Positions 23,945-35,126 of a DNA stretch of 64,000 nt are shown one piece after another; the first letter of the stretch is position 1, and each line of letters opens with the position of its first letter. The stretch lies in the NCBI GenBank assembly GCA_964006375.1, contig OZ023262.1, positions 55,441,366-55,505,365 on the forward strand, read 5' to 3'. The notes under the pieces are model-generated. The model saw nothing but the letters and a program-made list of their open reading frames with translations, made no database searches and was not told where the DNA came from. Made by a program: the position numbers and the translations under genes. The stretch comes from Tillus elongatus (lineage: Eukaryota > Arthropoda > Insecta > Coleoptera > Cleridae).

Positions 23945-24640
23945 GCTTTTGTAATACTGTGTGATGCTCTCTTCTCTTAATACCAGGAAAGCCTCTGGCT
24001 TTGATAAGGTCCCAGTAATTGTTCTCAAAAAAATGCGCACTAGATCTTGCTCATGTCCTGACTCGTCTGTTTCAGACATCTTACAATAGAGGCATATTCC
24101 CTAGTAACTGGAAAACTGCTAGAGTACAACATGTCCCCAAGAAAGGATCCAGAGCGCTTCCTAGCAACTACAGGCATATTTTTCTCCTTTCAGTCGCCTC
24201 TAAAGTGATGGAAAAGTATATAAACACTGAATTACTAAATTTTCTTGAAAAAACAGAGTCTAATCCACGACAGGCAGTATGGATTCCGTCAGCGCAGATC
24301 AACTGCCGACCTCCTCTCCTTTGTAACCCATTATTGGAACAAGTCTATGGAACTACACGGTGAATCCCAGATTGTCGCTCTACCAGGGAAACAGAGTGAA
24401 TGCACCCTTTTACTGTCCAGGTCACCAGACATAGAATATCTTGTTATGCCCGTTCTTTTGTCCCGAGGACTTCTAAGTTGTGGAATTCCTTGCCGGCACA
24501 TGTTTTTCCTTCTCCTCCGAACATCCAAACCTTTAAGTCCAGAAGTAACAAGTTGCCTCTTTCCTCCTTGCCGACACCCACGGTACGATAGTATTTAGGC
24601 TGTGAGCCCTCATGGTGTGTTGTTGAAATATTTAAAAAAA
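23945..24640 (+). mobile_element. LINE copy with internal deletion
   Basis: The plus-strand copy runs from the RT finger region (TRKASGFD, LTRLFQTSYNRGIFPSNWKTARVQ) to GESQIVAL and then jumps directly to the 3'-terminal coding segment (CTLLLSRSPDIEYL in one frame, ARSFVPRTSKLWNSLPAHVF in another). The YADD half is deleted. It shares the 3' end CGATAGTATTTAGGCTGTGAG with the full copy. Confidence 0.75.
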
Positions 24641-24884
24641 GTAGTATCTATAAACAAATGCGCAGACGCAAAACAATTCTTTAATGTTCCAGACACCACA
24701 ATGTAATTTAACGTCACCAAAACCTGAAATTCACGAAATTTGACTGTATTCCAAAGAACTTTCCGAATCCGCCTCGAAGGACCAAAATGTTTATGAACAA
24801 ACTAAATAATTAATCGCAATGATGAAAAATAAATAATCAAATTTCACAAAGGTGCCATCAAAGCTAATTATGTTAAGCACTCAC

Positions 24885-24936
24885 CTGTGGGAGCTCTCTT
24901 CGGCTGTGGCTGGTGATCGGGGCCCCTTGAACTACT
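24885..24936 (-). CDS. Possible exon of an unidentified gene
   Basis: Minus strand, a GC-rich stretch encoding SRGPDHQPQPKRAP ends in a consensus donor CACAG/GTGAGTGC. The acceptor side is uncertain (GTGAAG or TTCAAG). No partner exons were found. It stands out in base composition from the AT-rich flanks but could be chance. Confidence 0.25.
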
Positions 24937-25396
24937 CTTCACATTAAAACATGATAATAATAATAATAATTATTATTATTTTGCCAAATCGTACATTATG
25001 CTTATGACAAATCATAATATAAATAAAATAAAAGTCACGATGATGGAACCAAATGTAAAAACACATAAGCTGCCCAAAGCAACAAAATAAGTTCGACAAA
25101 CAACACAAATCATGTCAAAATTTGCACTTTAGGAAGGTTTTCACTTCATAGAATGCCTTTTCTATAGGATGTTTCTTCACAGTGTATTTAAATTCGGAAG
25201 ATGGCAGCTCTCTGACAGTACTTGGCAGATGCTTATACATCTTTATGATCTGTTCCTGCATGTTTTTCTGCACTTTAGATAGATGTGTCCTGGATGGAAT
25301 AACACGGTGATTTAGCAAGCCACGTGTTTGGTGACCATGTGAGAGTTCATGTCTCTGCAGAATTTCCTCATAATGGTTGTGAGCAAAGCATACACA

Positions 25397-25399
<3 letters not shown>

Positions 25400-25461
<62 letters not shown>
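25400..25461. repeat. (TA)n expansion inside the LINE frame
   Basis: About 62 bases of TA lie between the codons for LPCLYI and YECVCFAHN of the old LINE. The frame is kept through the tract as alternating Tyr-Ile codons. This looks like expansion of a pre-existing TATATA rather than an element insertion, because no HINE flanks surround it. Confidence 0.7.
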
Positions 25462-25463
<2 letters not shown>

Positions 25464-25782
25464 ACAAGGAAGGGTAAGTGTGCCATAATTTTTAAAGTTT
25501 TCAACACAGCTATCTCTTTTCTTCAAGTTGAAAACTGCTCGTATACACCTTTTCTGAAGTTTAAATATTCTTGATGATTCTTCCGAGTTGCCCCAAAACA
25601 TAAGTCCATACCTAATGCGAGACTGGACAAATGCATGATAGGCCATAAGTGCTGTCTCTCGACTCACTACACCAGCCACTGTACGCAATGGAAATGCAAA
25701 CGATGCAATAAAACCAGTCAGGCAATGCACATAGGACTTCCAATTTAGAAGAGTCTATCCAGACACCCAGAAACTTCGTATT

Positions 25783-25911
25783 AGTGAATTTTCGTAGAAA
25801 AAATTCACTAATGGAGATATCTCGACTTTTGAATTTTGAAAAAAATTTTGCAAATGAGCGCGAACTAGGACCCCTAGAACCCATATCCGGTGTTAGTTTT
25901 AATTTTTATAT

Positions 25912-25999
<88 letters not shown>

Positions 26000-26325
26000 C
26001 ACACCGATAACTCAAAAAATAATGGGCCGATTTTGTTTTGAAATTTGGCATGTACCTTCCTTTTGCAAGTGGCTTGGATAAGTTCGTTAGTCAGGAAAAT
26101 CGGACGAGGTTTTCCGGGAAAATTTTGAGTTTTCATTCGAAAAAAATTTTTATATCAAAAAATAAAAAAGCTATGATAACCAAATTTAGTAGGTAGGTTT
26201 ACGACATAAAAACTAAATTATACACAAAAACTTAGATTTGTATGTTACAAGAAAAAAAGTTATAATAAAATATTTGGTGCCATTCTATGAAAATTCACTA
26301 CCATAACGCACTTGCTGCGTCTTGG
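25783..26325 (-). mobile_element. HINE-like element, complete 543-bp copy
   Basis: It runs from a hairpin (TTAGTGAATTTTCG..AAAATTCACTAA) to the terminus CCATAACGCACTTGCTGCGTC, with (TA)n at 25915-25995. It sits inside the old LINE, so both ends are defined by the host sequence. No target duplication is obvious, in line with Helentron-type insertion. Confidence 0.7.
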
Positions 26326-26768
26326 AGTTTTTTTTACTTGAAGTAATCTTTGTAATTCATTTTAAGTGGTGCACTCGGGGACTCATTAACAAATTGGATC
26401 AATACAGTTTTTGTGAGATTCAATTTCAACCCATTTGCACTCAACCATTTCTCCAAGATACCGAGTGCCTCACAAATACAAGCAGATATCTCTTCTTCTT
26501 TGCTCCTTAATATCAAAGATGTGTCATCTGTAAAAAGCACTGTTCCATGATTTAGTAATGATGGTAGGTCATTTGTGTATAAAAGATATAATATTGGGCC
26601 TAAAATTGAACCCTGTGGGATGCCCCTTTTCACTTCCATCCACTCTGATATCAATGATTTTCCGGACATACTATCCCTTACCATAACACATTGCTTCTGT
26701 GCAGTCAGGTAAGATTTTATGAGATCCAGGGAACTGCCTCTAAACCCCATAATCTCTAGCTTTCTATA

Positions 26769-29534
26769 CAGTGTGTCCCAAACTGGATGGGAATGTATTG
26801 CTATATCCTTTATTATTAGAGATAGGGAGGTGGTTAAATTAGCAATGTTTTGTAGAATTTCATGCTCGTTCCAGATATGCCCTGCCTCTTTTCGTTTTCG
26901 AGTTATGAAAAAAACAAAATTTGCAGCTAAGCAGGCGTTGATCTGACATGTCTAAGACTTGCACATTATCAGGACAGTTTTTACAGAGTAATCTTTTTGT
27001 GCTATTCTCAGCTTTGGATTGTCATTTGTTTTTGAGCTACAGGTATCAACGTTTGTTTTTATTATGGCAGCTATATTGAATTTTTTGCTCATGTGATAAC
27101 CTGTGAAAAGAGCTTTCCAGTGATGTACAACATGCTTCAGAAATCTTGTAATTGCACTGACCATTTTGAGAAAAACCGTCTTGAGGATAGTGGGCTATGG
27201 AAATCCAATACCAGAAAACAAATGACAAAAAAAGTGTTCAAAAAGCAGTAGGCCATGGAGTCTAACAATAGACTTCTACTTTTAACATAACTTTCCGCAA
27301 TGATTCACGATAAAAATATATTATGATTTAATTTACAATACTTAATTAGGTAATAATACTAGGTAATATTATGTGAAACAGTTTAATAAGGACACCCGGC
27401 AATAACAAATAGAAACTTAAACTCCACAAAACAACACAATTAGAAAGAAAACTCAACAAATAAAATAGAAACTTAAAACTACACTAAATATAAAATTCTT
27501 TAATATGGCCACCGTTTTGTTCAATACACTTTATACACCTTTTTGAAACATGCCTGCAAACTCTGATGAGGGTGTTTGGTTAATATGATTTATAGCTTCT
27601 GTGATTCTGTTTCGTAATTCATTGATATTTTGTGGTGGATCGAATTTATATACATCATTCTTCAGAGTACCCCAAAAATAAAAATCCATGGGTGTTATAT
27701 CAGGACTTCGAGCACACCGGCCTATTGTTACAAATGACACGATTATTACAATTTTGGTACAAAAATTATTTGACGATCCTAGCATTGTGAGCTGGACAAC
27801 TATCTTGTTGGTACCAAATATTGTCTAAATTATCATGAACTCTTATAATTGTTGGTAAGATATCATTTCTCAATAGATTGAGATACCTCTCCCCAGTTAA
27901 ATTATTTTCAGAAAAGAACCGACCAACAATGAAGTAGCCTGAATTTTTTTTAAAATTAACTGTCTAATCTTCAAATACAAATGACAGTTTTTTACCTAAT
28001 AAGCGCGCACCAAACATTAATACCAAATCTGTCTTGCAATCGTCTTCCTTCCTTTAGATGGAGATTTTCATTTGCCCAATAATGCCTATTATGGCAATTA
28101 TACACACTACAATTTGTAAATCTGCATTCATCAGTCCATATTATTCTTAAATGAAAATTTTCATCTTGCTGACATTGTCCTTGATACCATCTGCAGAATT
28201 GAAGTCGCTTAGGGTAATTGTCAACATTTAAGCCTTGTACGATTGTAGGCTAGTATGGATGGTAATGACTTGTTTTAATACACCGTGTACCGTACTTTTT
28301 GGAACGTCAATTTGTTCACCATAAAACCGAACATATTGCGGAGGATTTTCGTTTGAAACCTTAAAGACAGCATTATTTCTTTCTTAATTTTTAGGCATTG
28401 GTAGTTTCTTTGTGTGGAAGCTACCGTCGTTCAATAGATTGGTCACTATCCTGCAAAATATTTTGGTGTTTGGTTTTCGTCTTCGTAGTTGTTTTGATAT
28501 GAATTTGCAGCTGCCTCAATATTTCAGTTAGAACGAATATAACATTCCAACATGTCAAAATATTCTTCATTACTGACCATATTGTTGAATAATATGTAAA
28601 ATAAACAGGAAACAAACTAGTTAGTACAAAATTTTAAGCAACGTGTTAAATACACCTCAAATTGTTCAGATAATTAAGAATGGCAGTATTCTTAATTGTC
28701 GCGATAGTGTTATGACCATAGCAACCTTTCTTCTATTGTTTTCCAGTTGACTTACGTTTAAAAATCAAACAATTTTCAAAGGCATCTTCGTAAATCATTA
28801 ATCTGCTTTTTATTGAGTTCTGTTAGTAAATGTAGTTATTTACTAGGTCTACCTATTTAATTAAATTATAACAATTTTTTACGATAATGTAATGTAAAAT
28901 ATCATTTGTAATAATGGACCGATTCATTGGTGTGCTCAAAGTTCCTTTTTTTTTATCGTGAATCATTTCGGAAAATTATGTTAAAAGTAGCGAATTGTAT
29001 TGTTAGACTCCATGGCCTACTGCTTTTTGAATACTTTTTTTTGTCATTTGTTTTCTTGTATTGGATTTCATAGCCTACTATCCTCAAAACGGTTTTTCTC
29101 AAAATTGTCAGTGCAATTACAAGATTTCTTAATCATGTTGTACATCATTGAAAAGCTTTTTTCACAGGCTATCACATGAGCCAGAAATCCAATATGGCGG
29201 CCATAATAAAAACAAACATTGATACCTGTAGCTCAAAAACAAATAACAATCCAAAGTTGAGAATAGCGCAAAAAGATTACTCTGTAAAAAGTGTCCTGAT
29301 AATGTGCAAGTCTTAGACATGTCAGATCAACGCCTGCTTAGCTATTGAAGAAAAAAGTAGTCGTCAATTTTTGTTTTTTTCACAATAACTCGAAAACGAA
29401 AAGAGGCAGGGCAAAATACAAGTCATATTTGGAACGAACATGAAATTCTACAAAACATTGATAATTTAACCGTCTCCATATCTCTAATAATAACGGAGAT
29501 AGCAATACATTACCATCCAGTTTGGGACACACTG
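26769..29534 (-). mobile_element. Long-TIR DUF4817/DDE transposon
   Basis: The ends are CAGTGTGTCCCAAACTGGATGG and its inverse, with TA on both sides. Inverted repeats of about 545 bp run to ATCGTGAATCATT-like sequence at 27313 and 28950. It interrupts the LINE reverse transcriptase; the flanking codons rejoin in frame if only a TA duplication is assumed. Confidence 0.85.
27484..28580 (-). pseudogene. DUF4817/DDE transposase, broken
   Basis: Minus strand: VSNEEYFDMLECYI at the start near 28580, decayed catalytic middle, then CARSPDITPMDFYFWGTLKNDVY and a C-terminus near 27484 reading KCIEQNGGHIKEF in another frame. The third catalytic block is clear. Multiple stops; same family as the copies at 7.1 and 9.5 kb. 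Confidence 0.7.
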
Positions 29535-30635
29535 TATAGTATCTCATGATTTACACGATTGATGGCCCTTGACAATTCGTGAAAGAGCCCTGTTACCTTT
29601 TCTTTATTGCTTAGTGCTAAAAGAATTTCTTTAACAGCCTGATAAGCTGATCTGTGTGTAGATCGTCCCTTTAATGCACTCTGCATAGTAGTCAGAATTA
29701 TATTTCTTTCTATGAATTTCTTTATTCTTTTCAGTATTAGCTTTTTAATTATTTTTGAAATTACTGGTAGGGTGCAAGTAGGCTGTAATTAGAGAGAACT
29801 GACTTGTCTTCTTTTTTATACAGTAGTATCAGTACTGTTAATTTCAGTCGACCGCGGTAAGTTCCTGTTTCAAAGAATTTCCACAGAATTTCAAAACAGC
29901 AGCAGGTATTTCATCATATCCTACCACACTGGTGTTATTAAGTGATTGGATGACATCAAATACCTCTGTAGAATCTGTTGGAATGAGAAACAGAGTATCT
30001 TTTACTCTCTTTCAATGACTGTAGTCTACATCACCTGAATCTCCTGCCGCCTCAGAAATATTTATTAGATATTCACTTATATGATTCAAACACTTAGTGG
30101 GGTCTGAGACAAGCACATGCAACACAAAGGCAGTTTTTTTATATTCAAAGTGGGTAAACAACTTTGATAGCACTCTACGAAGCCCGATTGCTAATTAACT
30201 TAAATGTATCAAAATGAAATTAATAACAAAACGAAACACACGAATGTGTTAAAGGCTCAATCGACAGGACATTACCATGGTCTGTATTGACAACAAATTT
30301 TTGAACGAATTAATGTTTATTAGCTGTTCTTTATATTTTTCGCGAACTCAACAATCTCATGATCGGCGCTTGAATGAAACAAAAGGGGGGTTTCAATTAA
30401 ACAAAATGGCGAACTATTATGAACACAAAACAAAGTTCGTATTTACCCTAGGAGTGGAATTTATTTGGATGGGACAGTCACAGACAGAACTGTCAGAGAA
30501 GAAATCTGCAAAAGCATTCACTATTTCCTCCGGAAATGTTAGAGTAGTACCGTTATAAGTCATGTGGCCCGGTATTCTCGAGCCTTTTCGTTTTGATTGT
30601 AGAAATGACCAAAAAGTCTTAGGATCATTCTAGGG

Positions 30636-31766
30636 GTGGAGCCGTATGGGTCCGTCGGGGACGTTGCGGCTGGGGGGAGCGACGGGGGGCGAACTTCGTC
30701 GGCTGCGAGTCTGGCCGGGCCCATGGACGTGTCCATGGGAGGGGCCGAGGACGAGGAGTCGCGAAGGAAGCGGAAGAGAGGAAGGAAAAGGAAGTGGAGA
30801 GCCCAGAAAAGGAGGCGAGAGAGGGAGGAGCTGAGGCAGCAGCGTCATCAGGGGGGTGTTGGTCCTCCAGAGGCGCAGGCTGCTTCGGCAGCGGCGACCC
30901 CGCAAGGCGGGGGGCCGCCGCAAATCCCCTTCGCCTCTGCGGCCGGTCGGGCTGCTTCCGAGCCGGGTGAACCCTCAGGGATCGTCAGGGCTGGGAAGCT
31001 GCCGGATCGGGCGCCCTGGCGGCAGGTGCGACGACGGCACCGTGAGGCGAGAGAAAAGGAAGTGAAGGCGATTGTCCTGCCGACGGGACCGGGCGAGGAC
31101 CGAGGTGTGGCTAATGTGTCCCCACTCCTTCGGGGGCGGGGCGCGGTCGCGACCCCGGCTGCTGGGGCGGGCCCTGGCCCCTCGGGAACGTCAGGTCCGG
31201 CGGGTAGGAGGGAAATGCAGGTAGTCATCACCTCCAACAGGGGGGATGGCGTAGTCCTGACGGAAGAGGCGAAGCCAATAAGGAGAAGTTTGCTGGCGGG
31301 GATGTTGGACGCCATGACGGTATCCGACAGGGCGTTGCAGCTCCGCTTCCGCAACTCTGGGATAGTCGATCCGGGGTGGTTCTTGGTGACCGCCGAGGAT
31401 GACGAGTCCCTGAGTTGGCTTCTCAACGGCTGGTCCGGGACGACGGTGGGGGAGATCGCCTTCAGCGCCGTAAGGGCAGGGGGCGCCCCATGGCCGGTCC
31501 GGATCGGCTTTTGGCTCAGAAGTCAAGAGGTGGACCTAGAGGATGTTGTCAGGATGCTTGCGCTCCAGAACCGCTCGCTCAATGTTGGGCAGTGGCGGCA
31601 CTTGGAGACGGCAGGAGGACCTGGGGCATGGCGTCTGGTCTTTTCGGTGGGGCCTGAGGTAGCTCGCGAGCTGGACGGGCAAGGCTGGCGGCTGTACTTC
31701 GGGTTGGTGACTCTGAGTGTAACCAGAGTTCCGACATGGAGTGCGGTGTCCTGGAGTATAAGGTGA
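30636..31766 (+). CDS. LINE ORF1 (gag-like)
   Basis: An uninterrupted 376-codon frame. The N-terminal third is basic (RRKRKRGRKRKWRAQKRR), probably for RNA binding. The C-terminal part, with RVGRALQ-type and WRLYFGLVTLSVTRVP segments, resembles the DUF4780-type domain found in insect LINE ORF1 proteins. No CCHC zinc knuckle is seen. It overlaps ORF2 by about 30 bases. The frame is intact although the element's ORF2 is not. Confidence 0.65.
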   Translation: MEPYGSVGDVAAGGSDGGRTSSAASLAGPMDVSMGGAEDEESRRKRKRGRKRKWRAQKRRREREELRQQRHQGGVGPPEAQAASAAATPQGGGPPQIPFASAAGRAASEPGEPSGIVRAGKLPDRAPWRQVRRRHREAREKEVKAIVLPTGPGEDRGVANVSPLLRGRGAVATPAAGAGPGPSGTSGPAGRREMQVVITSNRGDGVVLTEEAKPIRRSLLAGMLDAMTVSDRALQLRFRNSGIVDPGWFLVTAEDDESLSWLLNGWSGTTVGEIAFSAVRAGGAPWPVRIGFWLRSQEVDLEDVVRMLALQNRSLNVGQWRHLETAGGPGAWRLVFSVGPEVARELDGQGWRLYFGLVTLSVTRVPTWSAVSWSIR

Positions 31767-33373
31767 GTAATATTAGGCTTAAGGTTCTGATGTGCAGCCT
31801 TTATGTTCCCTACGATCGGCGGGGGCTGCCTCCGTCGGAGGAATTGGTGCGTATTGTCGATTACGCGAGGGAGCATGGGCTACAACTGATAATAGGCTGC
31901 GATGCCAATTCTCACCACAGATTGTGGGGCAGCACGGATACCAACCCACGCGGTGAGGCTCTATTAGAGTACTTGGCTACAACGAACCTAGAGGTATTAA
32001 ATAGAGATACAGCTCCAACGTTTGTCAATCGTATCCGACAGGAGGTGATCGACATTACGTTAGCGAGCAGAGGAATAACGGAGGATATGTCTAACTGGAG
32101 GGTGACGGAACACATATCAATGTCTGACCATCGTATGATCAGCTTTGAATTGGATGTGGACCGTGAGAGTCCTCCCCCCAGGAGAAATCCAAGGAAGACC
32201 GACTGGGATGCCTATCTAATAGGCCTCGGTGGGTCGCCAAGGAGCCCAGAGGGGAGTAGACTCTCTATAGAGGCATTAGATAGCAAGGTCGAGGCCCTAG
32301 AAGGGAAAATAATGGCAGCCTACGAGGCCGCGTCACCACTTAGGGGGGAACCGTCCATCAAAGTTAGATGGTGGAACAAGGATCTCGCCGTACTACGCGG
32401 GCGGACTCGGAGGGCCTTAAACCGAGCCGTCCGAGAATCGGGTGAAGCGGCCTGGGACGAGTTTAGGACTGCCAGAAGGGAGTTTAAGAAGGAATTACGC
32501 CGGAGTAAGCGAGCTGGTTGGCGCGCGTACTGCGGGGAAGTCAATTCCCTGCCTGACGCAGCCAGGCTGGTCAGAGTACTCAAACAAGAGTTAGGTAGTA
32601 ATGTAGGATCTTTAAGGAAACAGGACGGGAGCTGGACAAGCACCGGTGAGGAGACCCTGCGTCATCTCGCCGAAGTTCACCTTGAGGGCGGTGGAGCCGT
32701 CACGGAGGCTGCCGAACCGGGCCGGTGGACAGTCCCGAATGCGGACTGGCAGCTGGCGGAGGAGGTGGTCACAGATGGCTCTATAACCTGGGCGGTGAGC
32801 GAGTTGGCTCCATTCAAATCCGCAGGCTGCGATGGGATTTTTCCAGCCCTGCTCCAGAGGGGTCTGGATATACTGCTTCCCAACATAAGGGAGGTTTTTC
32901 GGGCCAGCCTGGCGTGGGGCTACGTCCCAAAGGCCTGGCTCCGGGTTAGGGGGGTCTTCATTCCCAAACCGGGAAGGGAGGACTACACGCTGGCCAAGGC
33001 GTACAGGCTAATGAGTCTAACATCCTTCCTACTTAAGGCATTGGAAAAGTTAGTAGATAGTTTTATGTTGGGAGGGATCCTCAAGGATCATCCCTTCCAC
33101 AAAGGTCAGCACGCGTACCAGCGGGGGAAATCGACGGAGACGGCGCTCCACGCTGTGACGCGGAAGGTGGAAAGGGCCCTACACTACGGGGAGAGCACAT
33201 TAGCTGTGTTCTTCGATGTGGAGGGGGCCTTTGATAAGGCAAGGACGGATACGGTCTGTAACGCCCTACAGGAGAGGGGAACGCCGAGGTCCCTAATAAG
33301 CTGGGTGGCGAGCATGCTGGAGGACAGGAGAGTGTCGCTGACCTTGAGGGACCGAGGGCTGGACGTTGGGTGA
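31736..33373 (+). pseudogene. LINE ORF2, endonuclease and N-terminal RT
   Basis: Endonuclease motifs SLYVPYD, IIGCDANSHHRLWGS and DITLAS, then SDHRMI, are intact. The RT part has APFKSAGCDGIFPALLQ, FIPKPGR, AYRLMSLTSFLLKALEK and FFDVEGAFDKA. The frame then stops at 33373 where palm motifs C-E, including YADD, should follow. The next segment (33385 on) is already the thumb, so several hundred bases are deleted. The listed start is within the overlap; the true N-terminus may be further upstream in this frame. Confidence 0.8.
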
Positions 33374-34701
33374 TAGGGAGGACCTGGGGAGTTAATCCCC
33401 GGATCCTTCATTGGATCTACACTGCGATCGTCAGGCCGAGAATCCTCTATGGGGCGTTGGTCTGGTGGTGTGGTGTGAACCAAACAACCAGCAGGAAGCT
33501 GGCCAAACTCCAAAGGCTGGCTATCCTAGGTATCACAGGCGCTATGAGGACGACACCCTCAGCCGCGCTAGAGGTCCTGTTGATGCTGCCACCGCTTCCC
33601 ATCTGTATCAGAAGGGAGGCTATGGCGTCGCATCTTAGAATCCGGGACTCAGGTAACTGGTGCGGAGAGGGAGCAGTAATAGGGCATGCAAGAGTCGCCA
33701 AGGAGGTGGAAAAGGAAATTCCGATTTCCGCCATAAAGGTAAGGGATGCCGAGGACGATATTAGGTTGACTAGGCCATACACCCTCAGGATCCCCAGTAG
33801 GGATCAGTGGAGGGAAAATTAGGTTGCATTCCAGCCCGCAAGCCTGGTCTGTTTCACCGACGGATCGTGGCTGGAGGACCAGCAATCCTCCGGGGCAGGA
33901 ATATACATCGAGGGCCTGGGGGTGCGCGAGAGCTATGCTCTTGGCGCATACACCACGGCATTCGAAACAGAGGCGTATGCTATCCTGTCTGTGGCCAATA
34001 GACAGGATGTGAAGATGAGTCCCGAGAAATGTGTGTGCATTTGCTCGGATAGCCAGGCGGTCCTCCGGGCAGTCTGCGCGGCCAGAATCAGATCACCCCT
34101 GGTTCAGGAGTGCGCTGACGCCCTCAGAGGGCTAACCAGGACGAAGGAGGTGCAACTGGTGTGCGTTCCGGGACACTGTGGCGTGGCGGGGAATGAGGTG
34201 GCGAATAATCTCGCAAAAGTCGGTTCCCGGCGGTCGTTCTGTGGCCCGGAGCCTGCGATAGGCATAAGTAGGAAGACAGTCTCTGTCGTCTTAGACAGGT
34301 GGACCGAGGAAGCAATGGAGAGGCACTGGGGGTCGGTTGGTGGCTGCAGGCAGGCGAGGGACTTCGTGGAGGGGCCGGACAGAGATAAAGCTGTCTGGCT
34401 ACTCGGAAGGAGTCGACCTACGCTTCGCCGCATCCTCGGGGTGCTGACAGGCCACTGCGCCCTTAGAAGACACCTCACATTGATAGGCGTAGAGAGGGAT
34501 CCCATTTGCCAGGAATGTGGCGCGGATGAAGAAACGTCCTACCACTACCTGTGTGAATGCGAGGCTTTTGGGAGTCTTCGAGCAGAATTGTTCGGATCAA
34601 GGACTCTGCAGAGGAATCAGGTAAGTACCGTCCAATTGAAGACCGTCATGGCCTTCATCTCGAGGTCGAGGCGGTTTGGCGATGGAACCGAGGAAGAGTA
34701 G
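33374..34701 (+). pseudogene. LINE ORF2, thumb, RNase H and zinc motif
   Basis: The first frame to 33822 gives NPRILHWIYTAIVRPRILYGA and RLAILGITGAM. After a stop the next frame has FTDGSWLED (RNase H first Asp), FETEAYAI (Glu), CSDSQAVL (Asp) and GHCGVAGNEVAN, where the usual last Asp is Asn. The tail contains CQECGADEETSYHYLCEC, a CCHC-like motif typical after RNase H in these LINEs. Stop at 34701. Confidence 0.8.
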
Positions 34702-34949
34702 AGCATGGTTGCAGGGGTTGGCAAAAAGGGCCCATTGTGGCCTACTTGCTTGGCGTTGGCCTCCCCACCACTGCTACTACTACTACTAGGATCATTCTTG
34801 ATGTTTGTCTCTGTCCTTTCTACATGCTGTCTATAAGCATTAAGACATCCCTTAAACTCAGACCTGCAAACAGAGTACGCTTCATAATCAGTTGGAAGCA
34901 GTGTTAGCGAGTTCGAAATTAATTGGTTTTGAATGTGGAAATGTTTATT

Positions 34950-35112
34950 GAAAGTAAATGTGAAAGCAGGAGGCTCAAATGGTTTGGGCACATAGAACGA
35001 ATGGATAATAATAGCATGACAAGTAGTATTTATAGAAAGCAGGTGGATGATAAGATAAAGCTTACTAGGAAAGCTTGGTTGGATGTTGTAGGCGATATAC
35101 AGATGTTTTCAT
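34950..35112 (+). pseudogene. LINE RT C-terminal fragment
   Basis: RRLKWFGHIERMDNN and LTRKAWLDVVGD match the conserved (R)RL(R)W(L)GH(V)ERM..(R)KRWLDDV tail of LINE reverse transcriptases. A reversed copy of its last 75 bases occurs at 57650-57722, again next to a HINE end. Confidence 0.65.
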
Positions 35113-35126
35113 AATAGAAAATTTCG

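Larger units (their letters stand above)
30632..34787 (+). mobile_element. LOA-like LINE with RNase H, internally deleted
   Basis: A 4,156-bp element flanked by an 11-bp target duplication, AGGATCATTCT at 30621-30631 and 34788-34798. It ends in a short (CTA)n tail. It is much more GC-rich than its surroundings. ORF1 and ORF2 are followed by RNase H and a C-terminal zinc motif; this domain order suggests the LOA/I group (inference). The insertion lies inside the old minus-strand LINE. Confidence 0.85.
24957..34905 (-). mobile_element. Old LINE (minus strand) broken by three transposons
   Basis: Pieces of one minus-strand LINE reading frame are spread across 10 kb in colinear order: 34905-34799, 30620-29537, 26766-26334, 25782-25115. 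The 3' UTR runs to an (AAT)n tail at 24957-24985. The gaps are a LOA-like LINE (30632-34787), a DDE transposon (26769-29534) and a HINE (25783-26325). Each gap has the insertion's own ends or target duplications. Confidence 0.8.
25115..34905 (-). pseudogene. Reverse transcriptase of the interrupted LINE
   Basis: In minus-strand order the fragments show CRSEFKGCLNAYRQHVERTE and DPKTFWSFLQSKRKGSRIP (linker before RT), then TCTLPVISKIIKKLILKRI and STHRSAYQAVKEI. After the DDE insertion follow KRGIPQGSILGPILYLLYTND and LFTDDTS, in which the YxDD box reads FTDD, and LEKWLSANGLKLNLTKT. The C-terminal segments include KFLGVWID, RIRYGLMFWGNS, IFKLQKRCIRAVF and STVRELPSSEFKYTVKK, with a stop at 25117-25115. 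Stops and frameshifts are scattered. Structure fits a Jockey/CR1-superfamily LINE without RNase H. Confidence 0.8.

Noticed and set aside
30630..31426. Long minus-strand frames opposite LOA-like ORF1
   Set aside because: Antisense shadows of a GC-rich coding region.
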